A DNA stretch of 15,705 nt from JAEYZS01 sp031374125 (GTDB lineage Bacteria > Bdellovibrionota > Bdellovibrionia > Bdellovibrionales > JAEYZS01). The stretch's first letter is position 1. Each line of letters opens with the position of its first letter. This document shows, piece after piece, positions 1-7,172 of this stretch. The translations under genes and the position numbers were made by a program. The notes under the pieces are model-generated. The model searched no databases, was not told where the DNA came from, and saw nothing but the letters and a program-made list of their open reading frames with translations. The stretch lies in assembly GCA_031374125.1 (NCBI GenBank), contig JANMFM010000174.1, positions 1 to 15,705 of the forward strand. The letters are read 5' to 3'.

Positions 1-33
1 GCGGTGGGTTCCCAAAAGTCGACGGGCACCTAA

Positions 34-870
34 TCACGATTCATTGTTATTCAACATGCGGTAAAGATCAATAAACTGCTGAACAGTCAAATCTTCTGCT
101 CTTACCGTCTCTTTTATGCCCAATTTTACAAGAGATTCAATCACTGTGGCCTTCAAATATATCTGACCCAGATTTGAAACCATAAATTTACGTCTTTGAG
201 CAAACGCCTTTTTAACCATCGTTAAATATTTTTTAGGATCTTTAATATTTGCTTCGATGCGATCAAAAGTTAGCACCCGGCTAGCGATTTGCGGAGGAGG
301 ATAAAAATCCTTTGGCCCCACGTCCATCAATCCCGTGATATTCCAAAAAGTTTGTGCCACCACCGAGAGCAAGCTGTAGTCTTCTGTTTTATTTCTCGCC
401 GTCATTCTTTGTCCCACTTCTTTTTGGAACATCAACACCATGCGGTTCACGTTGTAAGGCTCAACACATCTATCAATCACGATACTAGAAGAAATTTGAT
501 AAGGAAGGTTACTCACTAAACAAGTTCCTGGCGGATTTTCCAAAGACCCCCAATCAATTTGTAAAGCATCCTTATGAATCACATTCACTTGTCTTTCTTG
601 CCAGTATTCGGCAAAAGTTTTATCAAGTTCGATTAAGGTTAATGGCGCAGGATTATCCAATAGAAATTCTGTCAGCGCGCCCAAACCCGGGCCAACTTCG
701 ATGAGCTTTGAAGGACTGTCTTTGACTGCTGCCTCCACAATTTTTTTACACACATCTACGTTCACTAAAAAGTTCTGTCCTAATTTTTTATTTGGACGAA
801 TTCCGAGATCCCTCAATCTTTGAAGTACCGTGGACATTGAAAATGTTTGTAACGCCGATTTATCTTCCAT
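34..870 (-). CDS. rsmA: 16S rRNA (adenine(1518)-N6/adenine(1519)-N6)-dimethyltransferase RsmA
   Basis: Dimethylates two adjacent adenines in the 3'-terminal helix 45 loop of 16S rRNA using S-adenosylmethionine during late 30S assembly in the cytosol. The 278-residue length is normal for KsgA/RsmA. Visible family landmarks are the N-terminal KKLGQNFL (about 28-35), the SAM-binding EVGPGLGALT (58-67), an acidic residue of motif II (ELD, 81-83), D101 in HKDALQIDW, and the catalytic NLPY (121-124). Further on come the PPPQIASRVL block and a C-terminal FAQRRKFMVSNL segment that matches the family's conserved C-terminal FxxRRK. The ATG lies 6 bases past the tsaD stop, and its Shine-Dalgarno GGAG overlaps that stop, so it is probably translationally coupled as the last gene of the pal-tsaD operon. 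Nothing is missing. The identification is secure. Confidence 0.97.
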   Translation of the reverse strand: MEDKSALQTFSMSTVLQRLRDLGIRPNKKLGQNFLVNVDVCKKIVEAAVKDSPSKLIEVGPGLGALTEFLLDNPAPLTLIELDKTFAEYWQERQVNVIHKDALQIDWGSLENPPGTCLVSNLPYQISSSIVIDRCVEPYNVNRMVLMFQKEVGQRMTARNKTEDYSLLSVVAQTFWNITGLMDVGPKDFYPPPQIASRVLTFDRIEANIKDPKKYLTMVKKAFAQRRKFMVSNLGQIYLKATVIESLVKLGIKETVRAEDLTVQQFIDLYRMLNNNES

Positions 871-876
871 ACCTTT

Positions 877-1920
877 TTACTCCGCAGCTATGCTGGCGCG
901 TGCAAACACGCCGGTGTTGAGGTCAGAAGTATAACCTTTTTCTAAATATTTTAATCCCGTAAGACCAATCATCGCTGCATTGTCCGTGCAGAACTTCAAC
1001 GGTGGAATTGCCACGATAATTTTTGACCCCACAATTTTTTCTTGTGATAGAAATTTTTCTCTCAGTCTTGAATTCGCAGAAACTCCACCCGTGACTGTAA
1101 TATGTTTTATTTTGTGATTCCGAGCAGCCTTCATGGTTTTTTCAAATAGCACATCCACGATAGCTTCTTGATAAGAAGCACAAAGATTTTCCATGTTTTT
1201 TTTTAGATCTTCCGGCTTCATCTCCGCCAGCAATCTCTGTGCTGATGCTTTTAAACCTGAAAAACTGAAATCGTAATTGTCTTCTTTAAGTAGCGCTCTT
1301 GGAAAAGCATGGAATTTTTTTTCTCCATTCTTTGCAAGATTATCTACCTGCACTCCTCCTGGATAACCCAGACCTGCCATTTTTGCGAACTTATCAAAAG
1401 CTTCACCAGCAGCATCATCCGTAGTCGCACCCAAAAGCTCATACTTTCCGAAACTTAAAACTTTAAATAACGAAGTATGCCCACCACTCACCACCAGAGA
1501 TAAAAAAGGAAACTTCCAGTCTGTAGGAGCTTTATAAGTCTCATCATTCAAAAAAGGCGCCATCAAATGACCTTCAATGTGATGAATACCAATCCATGGT
1601 TTATCTAAAGCCAGAGATAGAGTTTTGGCTGTCACCATGCCGACCAACAATGATCCCAAGAGCCCCGGACGATTCGTCGCCGCGATCCCATCTATATCAT
1701 CAATTGTAAGGTTTGCTTTTTTCAGAACCTGATCCACCAGAGGCAAAAGCGTCATAGTGTGATTACGACTTGCGATCTCCGGTACAATCCCGCCAAATGG
1801 ACGGTGCACAGAATCCTGGTTTGCCGAAAGCATTGCCTTCACAAAACCATTTTCATCCACTATTGCACACGATGTATCATCACAGCTGGTTTCAATGCCA
1901 AGAACGTATTTGAATCGCAC
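877..1920 (-). CDS. tsaD: tRNA N6-adenosine threonylcarbamoyltransferase TsaD
   Basis: Transfers the threonylcarbamoyl group from threonylcarbamoyl-AMP to A37 of ANN-decoding tRNAs (t6A), working with TsaB and TsaE in the cytosol. The ASKHA-fold signature LGIETSCDDTS lies at the N-terminus. GGIVPEIASRNH follows, then the metal-binding HHIEGH (about 113-118), VVSGGHTSL, DDAAGEAFDK and a C-terminal CTDNAAMIG whose Asp is a metal ligand. I chose the GTG at 1920 (347 aa) because AGGA sits 5 bases upstream of it and the protein then begins MRFKYVLGIETS like family members. A GTG at 1935 would add five residues with a badly placed ribosome site. An unusual detail is TNRPGLLGSLLVG where the E. coli enzyme has TAGPGLVGALLVG. 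The gene lies between cpoB-like and rsmA in one operon. Confidence 0.96.
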   Translation of the reverse strand: MRFKYVLGIETSCDDTSCAIVDENGFVKAMLSANQDSVHRPFGGIVPEIASRNHTMTLLPLVDQVLKKANLTIDDIDGIAATNRPGLLGSLLVGMVTAKTLSLALDKPWIGIHHIEGHLMAPFLNDETYKAPTDWKFPFLSLVVSGGHTSLFKVLSFGKYELLGATTDDAAGEAFDKFAKMAGLGYPGGVQVDNLAKNGEKKFHAFPRALLKEDNYDFSFSGLKASAQRLLAEMKPEDLKKNMENLCASYQEAIVDVLFEKTMKAARNHKIKHITVTGGVSANSRLREKFLSQEKIVGSKIIVAIPPLKFCTDNAAMIGLTGLKYLEKGYTSDLNTGVFARASIAAE

Positions 1921-1956
1921 GACTGTCCTCAGCACTCTCCAAAGAGAGCGCTATCA

Positions 1957-2652
1957 TTATTTAAGTTGTCCGAGTCTGAATTTTGCTTTTCTTGCTGCAG
2001 GAGACTTTGGAAATTTTTGCACCACTTCTTCAAAGAAGACTTTCGCTTCGTCTTTCATTTTTAATTCTTGAAAGCTAACACCAATTTTGTAAGTTGCATC
2101 GGAATAATTTTTACCTTTTGGATTTGCATCTCTGTAAGCTTGGTAGCTTAGGATTGCAGACTTCCATTCTTTTTTGTTGAAAAGATCTTCCGCGGAATCA
2201 TAAGAATCTTTGTCTTTTTCTTTTGATGGAGTTGATTTTTCAACCGCTGCCACAGCGGTCGTTGTTTGTGCTTTCTGTGCATTTGCCAGTTTACCTTCGA
2301 GTTCTTCGATCTTTGTTCTCATTGAGGCGTTTTGTTGTTCGAAGATTTTCATTTGTTCAATCACATCAGTATTGGAAGGACCATTTCCAGCAGCACCATG
2401 ATCTACAGATTTTCTTTCCAGCATATCAAGACGGCCATTCAACTGTCTCAATTCATCCTGAAGAACTACAACTTGATTATCGGCTTCTGCTTTTTGCTTT
2501 TGAAGTTGGCTGACTTGACCTTGAGCTTGCTTAGAAGTTTCCATCTCGTTCACTTCTTCTCTAGTTCTCAAACCTACACAACTTACCGCTGATCCGAGCA
2601 CGCCTAACATAAATAAGCCGATCATTAATTTTGTCATAGTTCCTGTTTTCAT
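1957..2652 (-). CDS. YbgF/CpoB-like Tol-Pal-associated lipoprotein with coiled coil and TPR
   Basis: Predicted outer-envelope lipoprotein of the YbgF/CpoB type. The N-terminus has a hydrophobic signal (MTKLMIGLFMLGVLG) and a lipobox SAVSC with Cys25. Residues about 35-130 form a Gln/Glu/Lys-rich coiled coil (LQKQKAEADNQ, LQDELRQLNGRLDMLE). A linker rich in Thr, Ser and Lys follows. The C-terminal 75 residues are TPR-like (SAEDLFNKKEWKSAILSYQ, KIGVSFQELKMKDEAKVFF, ending FPKSPAARKAKFRLGQLK), as in CpoB. In E. coli CpoB is a soluble periplasmic protein that coordinates peptidoglycan synthesis with Tol-dependent outer-membrane constriction; here a lipobox is present instead. Its ATG overlaps the stop of the upstream gene (ATGA), with GAGGA upstream. 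A second ATG at codon 6, preceded by AGGA, is also possible. Two genes from pal, which supports a Tol-Pal role, but tolQRAB are not in the window. Confidence 0.8.
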   Translation of the reverse strand: MKTGTMTKLMIGLFMLGVLGSAVSCVGLRTREEVNEMETSKQAQGQVSQLQKQKAEADNQVVVLQDELRQLNGRLDMLERKSVDHGAAGNGPSNTDVIEQMKIFEQQNASMRTKIEELEGKLANAQKAQTTTAVAAVEKSTPSKEKDKDSYDSAEDLFNKKEWKSAILSYQAYRDANPKGKNYSDATYKIGVSFQELKMKDEAKVFFEEVVQKFPKSPAARKAKFRLGQLK

Positions 2653-2975
2653 GGTATGTCCTCACCCAATTTTCTTTTATCGTAGCGTGCTTTGTTCTCG
2701 GCACGTTCAGAGAAATCTTGCGACTCTGCAAAGTACTGCTTAGCTACTTCAAAATTGCCTTTTTTAAAAGCGTTTTCACCTTGTCTGTAATTTTCTTCTG
2801 CTTTGAACCAGAGACCTGGAGCGTATTTGCTAGCTCCAGACGATTGAGCGGCTGTAAGAGCTGTTCGTGCAAGTGTAAATTCTTGAACTGGAGGATTTAC
2901 CGCACATCCTACCATAAGACTGATCAAGAATATTGATCCTAACACTTCTAAAGATGTACCGTGCACGAACTTCAT
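2649..2975 (-). CDS. small DUF4398-type lipoprotein
   Basis: A 108-residue exported lipoprotein. Residues 1-24 form a signal with lipobox LMVGC (Cys24), so the mature protein is lipid-anchored. The rest is a helical DUF4398-like domain: PPVQEFTLARTALTAAQSS, then YAPGLWFKAEENYRQGENA and KKGNFEVAKQYFAESQDFSERAE. This Ala-rich repeat of tetratricopeptide-like helices is often found N-terminal to OmpA domains or beside pal in Gram-negative genomes. No enzymatic residues are apparent, and a structural or scaffolding role in the periplasm is likely. The stop overlaps the start of the CpoB-like gene by ATGA, and the start is 14 bases after pal, so it is cotranscribed with both. The ribosome site is weak, which suggests dependence on translation of pal. 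Domain assignment is from recalled pattern and is fairly confident; function is unknown. Confidence 0.75.
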   Translation of the reverse strand: MKFVHGTSLEVLGSIFLISLMVGCAVNPPVQEFTLARTALTAAQSSGASKYAPGLWFKAEENYRQGENAFKKGNFEVAKQYFAESQDFSERAENKARYDKRKLGEDIP

Positions 2976-2989
2976 CGGATTAAATTAGC

Positions 2990-3532
2990 TTAGTTTGGGA
3001 GCGGAACGAAGTTTGCGCGTCTGTTTTGACCGAAAGCTTCTTCTGTCTCACTTTGTGCTACTGGCTTCTCTTCACCATAGCTAACTACTCTCAATTTGTC
3101 GCCACTAACGCCAAGACTTACTAAGTAAGACTTTACTGCTTTTGCGCGTCTTTCACCAAGAGCTAAATTATATTCCACTGAGCCTCTAGAATCACAGTGA
3201 CCTTCGATTTGAACAACAGCTGCATTGCCCTTTGCTTTAATCCACTCTGCATTGGAATTTAATTTTTGTTTGTTTGTCTCATCAAGAATTGCTTGGTCGT
3301 AAGGAAAGTTGATTGTGAACAATCCAGAAATTGTTCCACTGTCGCTACCAACAGGATCAAAATTCATGTTTGAAGAAGAAATATCTGGAGCTCCAGAGCC
3401 CTCAGCGCTTGCCTCGCTTTCGCTTTTCTTTTTGCTTGAACAAGAAATTACTAAAGCTGCCATGACGAGTGTGATCCCGATTACCTTTAGATTATTAAGT
3501 ATGCCGTACGATTTTTGTTTGTATTGAAACAT
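2990..3532 (-). CDS. pal: peptidoglycan-associated lipoprotein Pal (OmpA-family)
   Basis: Outer-membrane lipoprotein that binds peptidoglycan non-covalently and, in the Tol-Pal system, keeps the outer membrane attached during constriction. Residues 1-31 are a signal peptide with lipobox LVISC (Cys31). A Ser/Lys/Glu-rich tether follows to about residue 65. The OmpA-like domain (about 70-180) contains FPYDQAIL, the meso-DAP-binding IEGHCDSRGS (Asp114), YNLALGERRAKAVKSYL, VSYGEEKPV and the C-terminal NRRANFV with its conserved Arg. Length and motif order fit Pal better than a larger OmpA porin. GGAGG lies 8 bases before the ATG, and a TTGACA-16-TAGAAT promoter lies just upstream. It is first in a minus-strand operon with two further lipoprotein genes, tsaD and rsmA, and divergent from the peptidase-propeller-barrel gene. 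Confidence 0.93.
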   Translation of the reverse strand: MFQYKQKSYGILNNLKVIGITLVMAALVISCSSKKKSESEASAEGSGAPDISSSNMNFDPVGSDSGTISGLFTINFPYDQAILDETNKQKLNSNAEWIKAKGNAAVVQIEGHCDSRGSVEYNLALGERRAKAVKSYLVSLGVSGDKLRVVSYGEEKPVAQSETEEAFGQNRRANFVPLPN

Positions 3533-3537
3533 ATGTG

Positions 3538-3567
3538 TTGCCTCCAGGTTTACATTCTCAATATTCT
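3538..3567 (+). promoter_or_regulatory. candidate promoter of the divergent peptidase-propeller-barrel gene
   Basis: TTGCCT (3538-3543), 18 bases, TATTCT (3562-3567). Its -10 occupies the same bases as the -10 of the pal promoter read on the other strand. Each box matches consensus only moderately (4/6), so this is tentative. A start near 3574 would leave a leader of about 20 bases. Confidence 0.25.
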
Positions 3568-3590
3568 AGTCAGGTAGGAGCGAATGTCAA
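3563..3590 (-). promoter_or_regulatory. sigma70-type promoter of the pal operon
   Basis: On the minus strand TTGACA (3585-3590) and TAGAAT (3563-3568) are separated by 16 bases: a perfect -35 and a 5/6 -10. The predicted start near 3556 gives a leader of about 24 bases containing GGAGG before the pal ATG. The promoter lies over the ribosome site and start of the divergent gene. Confidence 0.65.
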
Positions 3591-3598
3591 ACTTATGA
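3584..3598 (+). other. possible four-codon leader ORF ending in ATGA over the next start
   Basis: AGGAG (3576-3580) is followed 3 bases later by ATG TCA AAC TTA TGA, whose stop overlaps the ATG at 3595 as ATGA. The same AGGAG lies 14 bases from the main ATG, which is far for direct use. It may be a re-initiation leader or simply chance. Confidence 0.2.
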
Positions 3599-6486
3599 AA
3601 CTTCAAATTTTAAAATTATTTTTATTCTCGAGTGCGTTGCTTATTTGTGTGCAAACTTTAGCACTTGATCCAAGAGTGAAGCTAAACAAAATCTCCTCTG
3701 AAAATTTCGACATCATATATGATGCAAAGAGTTACGAGTTAGCTAAAATTTATTTAGAAGAAGCAGAGCGCTCACACCAAATCCTAGTGGATGTGTTTGG
3801 CATTTCTCCTAAGAAAACCACGGTGGTGCTCGATGACACCTACGATGTTTCCAATGGATCAGCAATTGGAGTTCCAAGACCCAACGTCAACGTGTACGTA
3901 AGTCAACCCACTCCGCTGGCGTCCATTGATCACTATAGTTCTTGGCCAAGAGATGTTTTTTTGCACGAATATGCTCACATCTTAAACATGGAACCCGCAA
4001 GAGGCGTTGCCAAACCTCTTCGCTTTATTTTTGGTTCTATTATCAGGCCAAACATGTTTTTACCAAGATGGTATCTCGAAGGTCTCGCCGTTGAGATGGA
4101 AAGTCGATTCAATGAATTCGGAAGACTCAAATCTACCGATTACGATGCCATGATTCGCTCACTTTATTTGGATTCAAAATGGGGCAAAGATAATCTTTCT
4201 GCCATCAACGAAGTTTCGATTCCAGATTGGCCGCGAGGACAGCGTCCATATTTCTATGGCGCACTTATCTGGCATGAGTTCATTCAATCCAAATCCATTT
4301 CGATTGTTCGCACATTCAACGAAAGATACGCGAGACGTTTTCCCTGGGTAATTACACAACCTATGGTGGATGAATTCGGCAAAACATACCAAGATTTTTT
4401 AAAAGATGTTTACAAAAAATATGGTGATCTGGCGCAAAAACAAATTTCAAAAATCCAAGAACAAGAAACTACAAAGGGAAATCTCATTCTAACCAAAGAA
4501 GGAGTTTTCAATCATTCTCCCGAAATTTCTCCTGACGGCGAAAAGCTTCTCTTTGTGTCCGACAACAAAGATGGTGACTCTGTACTCTATGTTTTTAAAC
4601 GCTTAGGCGAACAATGGGTTCCGGCGGAAGCTTTAACTCCTAAAGATACCGACAATCATGTTCCGCTTCCAAACTTAGAAAAAAGCGAAATTCAAAGGGC
4701 GACTTGGTTTCCGAATTCCCAAAAAATAGTTTTTGATTCCGTAGATACTTTTGATCGCACCAATCATTATTATGATCTCTACACTTATGATTTGGTTGAA
4801 AAGAAATCCAAAAAGATAACCAAGGGCCTAAGAGCGAGAGAGCCTGCCGTCTCTCCCAATGGGAACTTGATTGCCTTTGTCAAATCAAGCCAAGGCAAAA
4901 CCGCTCTTTACACCGTCGATGGTGAAGGAAAAAACGAAGCGTTACTGTATTCACCCGAAAGTTATGACCGCGTTTCAAGACCGAGTTTTATCAATGAAAA
5001 AGAATTGGTTTTTGCGCAAAAAAATTCCAAAGGAATTGATCGTTTGCATATTTTAAATATGGAAACAAAACAAATCGCACGCATTTTGGATTTTCCGAGT
5101 AAATACCCAGTTTCCACTCCCCAAGGAATTGTGTTTTCTTCTAACAAAAGTGGCGTAGAAAATTTGTATTCGGTCAACAGTGACCTGACTTCCATCCGCT
5201 CCCTGACAAATACTCTTACAAAAACCGTGAATGGAACTATTGATACGAAGGCCAATAAAATCATTTACAGTGAATTGACCAGCGAGGGACCGCAGATCAA
5301 AGAAGCGCCGCTTGCGAAACAAGCAATAATTCTTCCTTCCGTAACTCACCCAATTGCCGCCGATTATCCGGAAAAAACAGTCGAAGCGCCAAAGTTAAAT
5401 CCTGAAGCTAAAACTTATCACGCACTTCCGTATATGTTTCCGCAATTTTGGATTCCGTGGATCACCGTGGCCGAAGATGGCACGACCACATCTATTTCAC
5501 TTCCAGGATCAGATCCTACAGGATTTCACTCTTATCTCTTGGACGGCAGTTACCACTCTAAATCCGAAAAATTCAGCACCTCTTTCCAATATCTTTGGGA
5601 TAATTCTATCGGAAAAACAATTCTCTTTGCCCTTGATGATTACGATTGGCACAACAGCTTACAAGAAACTACTCATGATCAGAAAGTAGGCGTCTCTCAT
5701 TGGTTTTATATTCCAGGTCTCAGCAATGATTGGAAAGCAAAACTAGGTTATGAATATCTAAAATCAAATCTCTTCTCGTACGTTACGACTCCGGCCAAGA
5801 AAGTGGATCACTATTTCGATGGGCCAAGCGCCGGAATTGCCTACGACAATATGGATAAAAAACTTTTAGATATTTCTTCTTCGGGCCAATCCGCTAAAGC
5901 GACGTACACAAAATATTTCGAAAATTCCACGAAGACAAATTATGATGAAACATTTGTGAAGCTTCAGCACTTTCACACCAAGTGGTTACCGGAGCGCCAC
6001 GTACTCGCGCTCTCTGCCCAAGCCGTTTACACCGAAGCAAATCGAAGCCTACTTTTGGGAACAACAAGCTCTCAAGCAGAGTACACCATTGGCCCCGATA
6101 ACGAAGGCTTTGTCACTCGCGGCTATCCGCCAGGACAATTTATGGGATTCACCATGGCCTCAGGAACCGTGGAATATCGCTTCCCGCTTTCGCAAAAATG
6201 GAAGGGACCCGACAGCCCCGCGCCATATTTTATCAAAAGATTTCATGCGAGCATCTTTGCCGAAACACTTACACTCAAAGGCATTTACTTTAATGAAGAC
6301 GATTCTTACTCAAGAGCAGAATTGGGAAAATATTTTACGTCTGCGGGTGCTGAATTTAAAATAGACACCACAGTTTTCTACCATGCCCCCATCACCTTTA
6401 AAGTTGTGGGAGCCTATGGTTTTGATGAGGACGCTGAAGGCGGTTTTAACATTTACTTTACCATTCAAGCCCCTCAAGTCTTTTAG
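3595..6486 (+). CDS. exported HExxH metallopeptidase / TolB-like beta-propeller / outer-membrane barrel fusion protein
   Basis: A 963-residue protein with three apparent modules. Residues 1-23 are a signal peptide ending TLA before LDPRV. Residues about 30-280 resemble a gluzincin (peptidase MA-like) zinc peptidase: HEYAH at 124-128 supplies two His ligands and the general base Glu125, and WYLEGLAVEME supplies the likely third ligand Glu162. Residues about 296-575 carry repeated WD40-like/PD40 blades as in TolB (SPEISPDGEKLLFVSD, EPAVSPNGNLIAFVK, GIVFSSNKSGVENLYSV). Residues about 605-963 alternate short beta strands and loops, include GTVEYRFPL (857-865) as in Omp85/BamA-type barrels, and end in Phe, the usual barrel assembly signal. 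The ATG at 3595 is preferred because the signal peptide begins there; a GTG at 3535 would add 20 unsuited residues. It is divergent from pal. The substrate is unknown, and I infer a surface or periplasmic processing role. Confidence 0.8.
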   Translation: MKLQILKLFLFSSALLICVQTLALDPRVKLNKISSENFDIIYDAKSYELAKIYLEEAERSHQILVDVFGISPKKTTVVLDDTYDVSNGSAIGVPRPNVNVYVSQPTPLASIDHYSSWPRDVFLHEYAHILNMEPARGVAKPLRFIFGSIIRPNMFLPRWYLEGLAVEMESRFNEFGRLKSTDYDAMIRSLYLDSKWGKDNLSAINEVSIPDWPRGQRPYFYGALIWHEFIQSKSISIVRTFNERYARRFPWVITQPMVDEFGKTYQDFLKDVYKKYGDLAQKQISKIQEQETTKGNLILTKEGVFNHSPEISPDGEKLLFVSDNKDGDSVLYVFKRLGEQWVPAEALTPKDTDNHVPLPNLEKSEIQRATWFPNSQKIVFDSVDTFDRTNHYYDLYTYDLVEKKSKKITKGLRAREPAVSPNGNLIAFVKSSQGKTALYTVDGEGKNEALLYSPESYDRVSRPSFINEKELVFAQKNSKGIDRLHILNMETKQIARILDFPSKYPVSTPQGIVFSSNKSGVENLYSVNSDLTSIRSLTNTLTKTVNGTIDTKANKIIYSELTSEGPQIKEAPLAKQAIILPSVTHPIAADYPEKTVEAPKLNPEAKTYHALPYMFPQFWIPWITVAEDGTTTSISLPGSDPTGFHSYLLDGSYHSKSEKFSTSFQYLWDNSIGKTILFALDDYDWHNSLQETTHDQKVGVSHWFYIPGLSNDWKAKLGYEYLKSNLFSYVTTPAKKVDHYFDGPSAGIAYDNMDKKLLDISSSGQSAKATYTKYFENSTKTNYDETFVKLQHFHTKWLPERHVLALSAQAVYTEANRSLLLGTTSSQAEYTIGPDNEGFVTRGYPPGQFMGFTMASGTVEYRFPLSQKWKGPDSPAPYFIKRFHASIFAETLTLKGIYFNEDDSYSRAELGKYFTSAGAEFKIDTTVFYHAPITFKVVGAYGFDEDAEGGFNIYFTIQAPQVF

Positions 6487-6514
6487 TCCCGTATATGTCA
6501 GCACATTTTAGGTA

Positions 6515-6545
6515 TTGACTATCAAAGTCATAATTGGGCTATACT
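6515..6545 (+). promoter_or_regulatory. candidate sigma70 promoter
   Basis: TTGACT (6515-6520) and TATACT (6540-6545) both match consensus at 5/6, with a long 19-base spacer. A short inverted repeat (TGACT/AGTCA, 6516-6530) covers the -35. The gene beginning at 6593 follows after about 40 bases of leader with AGGGGG as ribosome site. Confidence 0.4.
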
Positions 6546-6592
6546 GAAACTGCCTAAAGTGGCTGACCTGAAGTGTTTTTGAGGGGGAATTT

Positions 6593-7081
6593 ATGGAATG
6601 GATTAAAGAATTAGTCGAAGCTGAACAAAAGATGGAAGAGAGCGGAATCATCGATGTCTCGCCAACTTTTGATCAAGACAAGAATCTTGAAGGCGAATCC
6701 ATCCTGTTTCTCAATAGACTCAAAGACCTTTTTATCGATCACACGGCCGTTTACAACAAAATGAGAGGCGCAACCGTTGGGGGCGTTAAGATTTATGGCA
6801 TTTCAAAAACAAAAGCAGATTTTATGCTTTTCAGAAATGGCTTTAAATTATTTTTCTCCTTAAGACGTCCCGGCGTAATCACCGCAAAAATCCATTATCA
6901 CGGTGCAGATATGCTAACTTCACAAGTGGAAGCTTTGGACAGCATGGGCCAAGAAGATTCCATCGAAGCAAGACTTGGCGCCTTCAACGAAGTGATCTGG
7001 ACCTACCAAGAACAACCGGTAAATCTAGAATACCTAGGCAGATACTACTTCTCCCGCTTCGTGAAAGAATCTACGAAGTAA
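6593..7081 (+). CDS. hypothetical cytosolic protein, 162 aa
   Basis: I do not recognise this family. It has no signal peptide or membrane segment. The N-terminus is acidic and probably helical (MEWIKELVEAEQKMEESG). Residues about 35-60 look like another amphipathic helix (FLNRLKDLFIDHTAVYNKM). The middle has alternating beta-type segments (VGGVKIYGIS, FMLFRNGFKLFFSLRRPGVITAKIHYH), and the end is aromatic (VNLEYLGRYYFSRFVKES). This alpha-beta pattern is compatible with a small binding domain, but no catalytic motif is evident. It has its own promoter-like sequence, a strong AGGGGG ribosome site 6 bases from the ATG, and a terminator-like hairpin about 70 bases downstream, so it appears to be a monocistronic, intact gene. 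Confidence 0.8.
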   Translation: MEWIKELVEAEQKMEESGIIDVSPTFDQDKNLEGESILFLNRLKDLFIDHTAVYNKMRGATVGGVKIYGISKTKADFMLFRNGFKLFFSLRRPGVITAKIHYHGADMLTSQVEALDSMGQEDSIEARLGAFNEVIWTYQEQPVNLEYLGRYYFSRFVKESTK

Positions 7082-7149
7082 TCTTTCTAAAATCTAAACT
7101 CACTTCCTTAACCAACCCAGATTCCATAAATAATGCAGTTGCGACACAC

Positions 7150-7172
7150 AAAGGTGCGGGGCACTTTTTTTT
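7150..7172 (+). terminator. rho-independent terminator after the 162-aa gene
   Basis: An 8-bp stem AAAGGTGC/GCACTTTT (one G-U pair) with loop GGG, running straight into T residues (7165-7172). It overlaps the stop codon of the converging minus-strand gene. Read from the other side it has a weaker T tail, so it may slow transcription both ways. Confidence 0.65.

Noticed and set aside
1..33. Left edge as part of a gene
   Set aside because: Thirty-three bases after the rsmA stop with no coding or structural signal I can support.
1759..2064. Plus-strand open frame opposite tsaD and the CpoB-like gene
   Set aside because: It lies across two clearly coding minus-strand genes and encodes no recognisable protein.
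3535..3594. GTG start at 3535 for the peptidase-propeller-barrel protein
   Set aside because: It would put 20 polar residues before a clear signal peptide that begins at ATG 3595.
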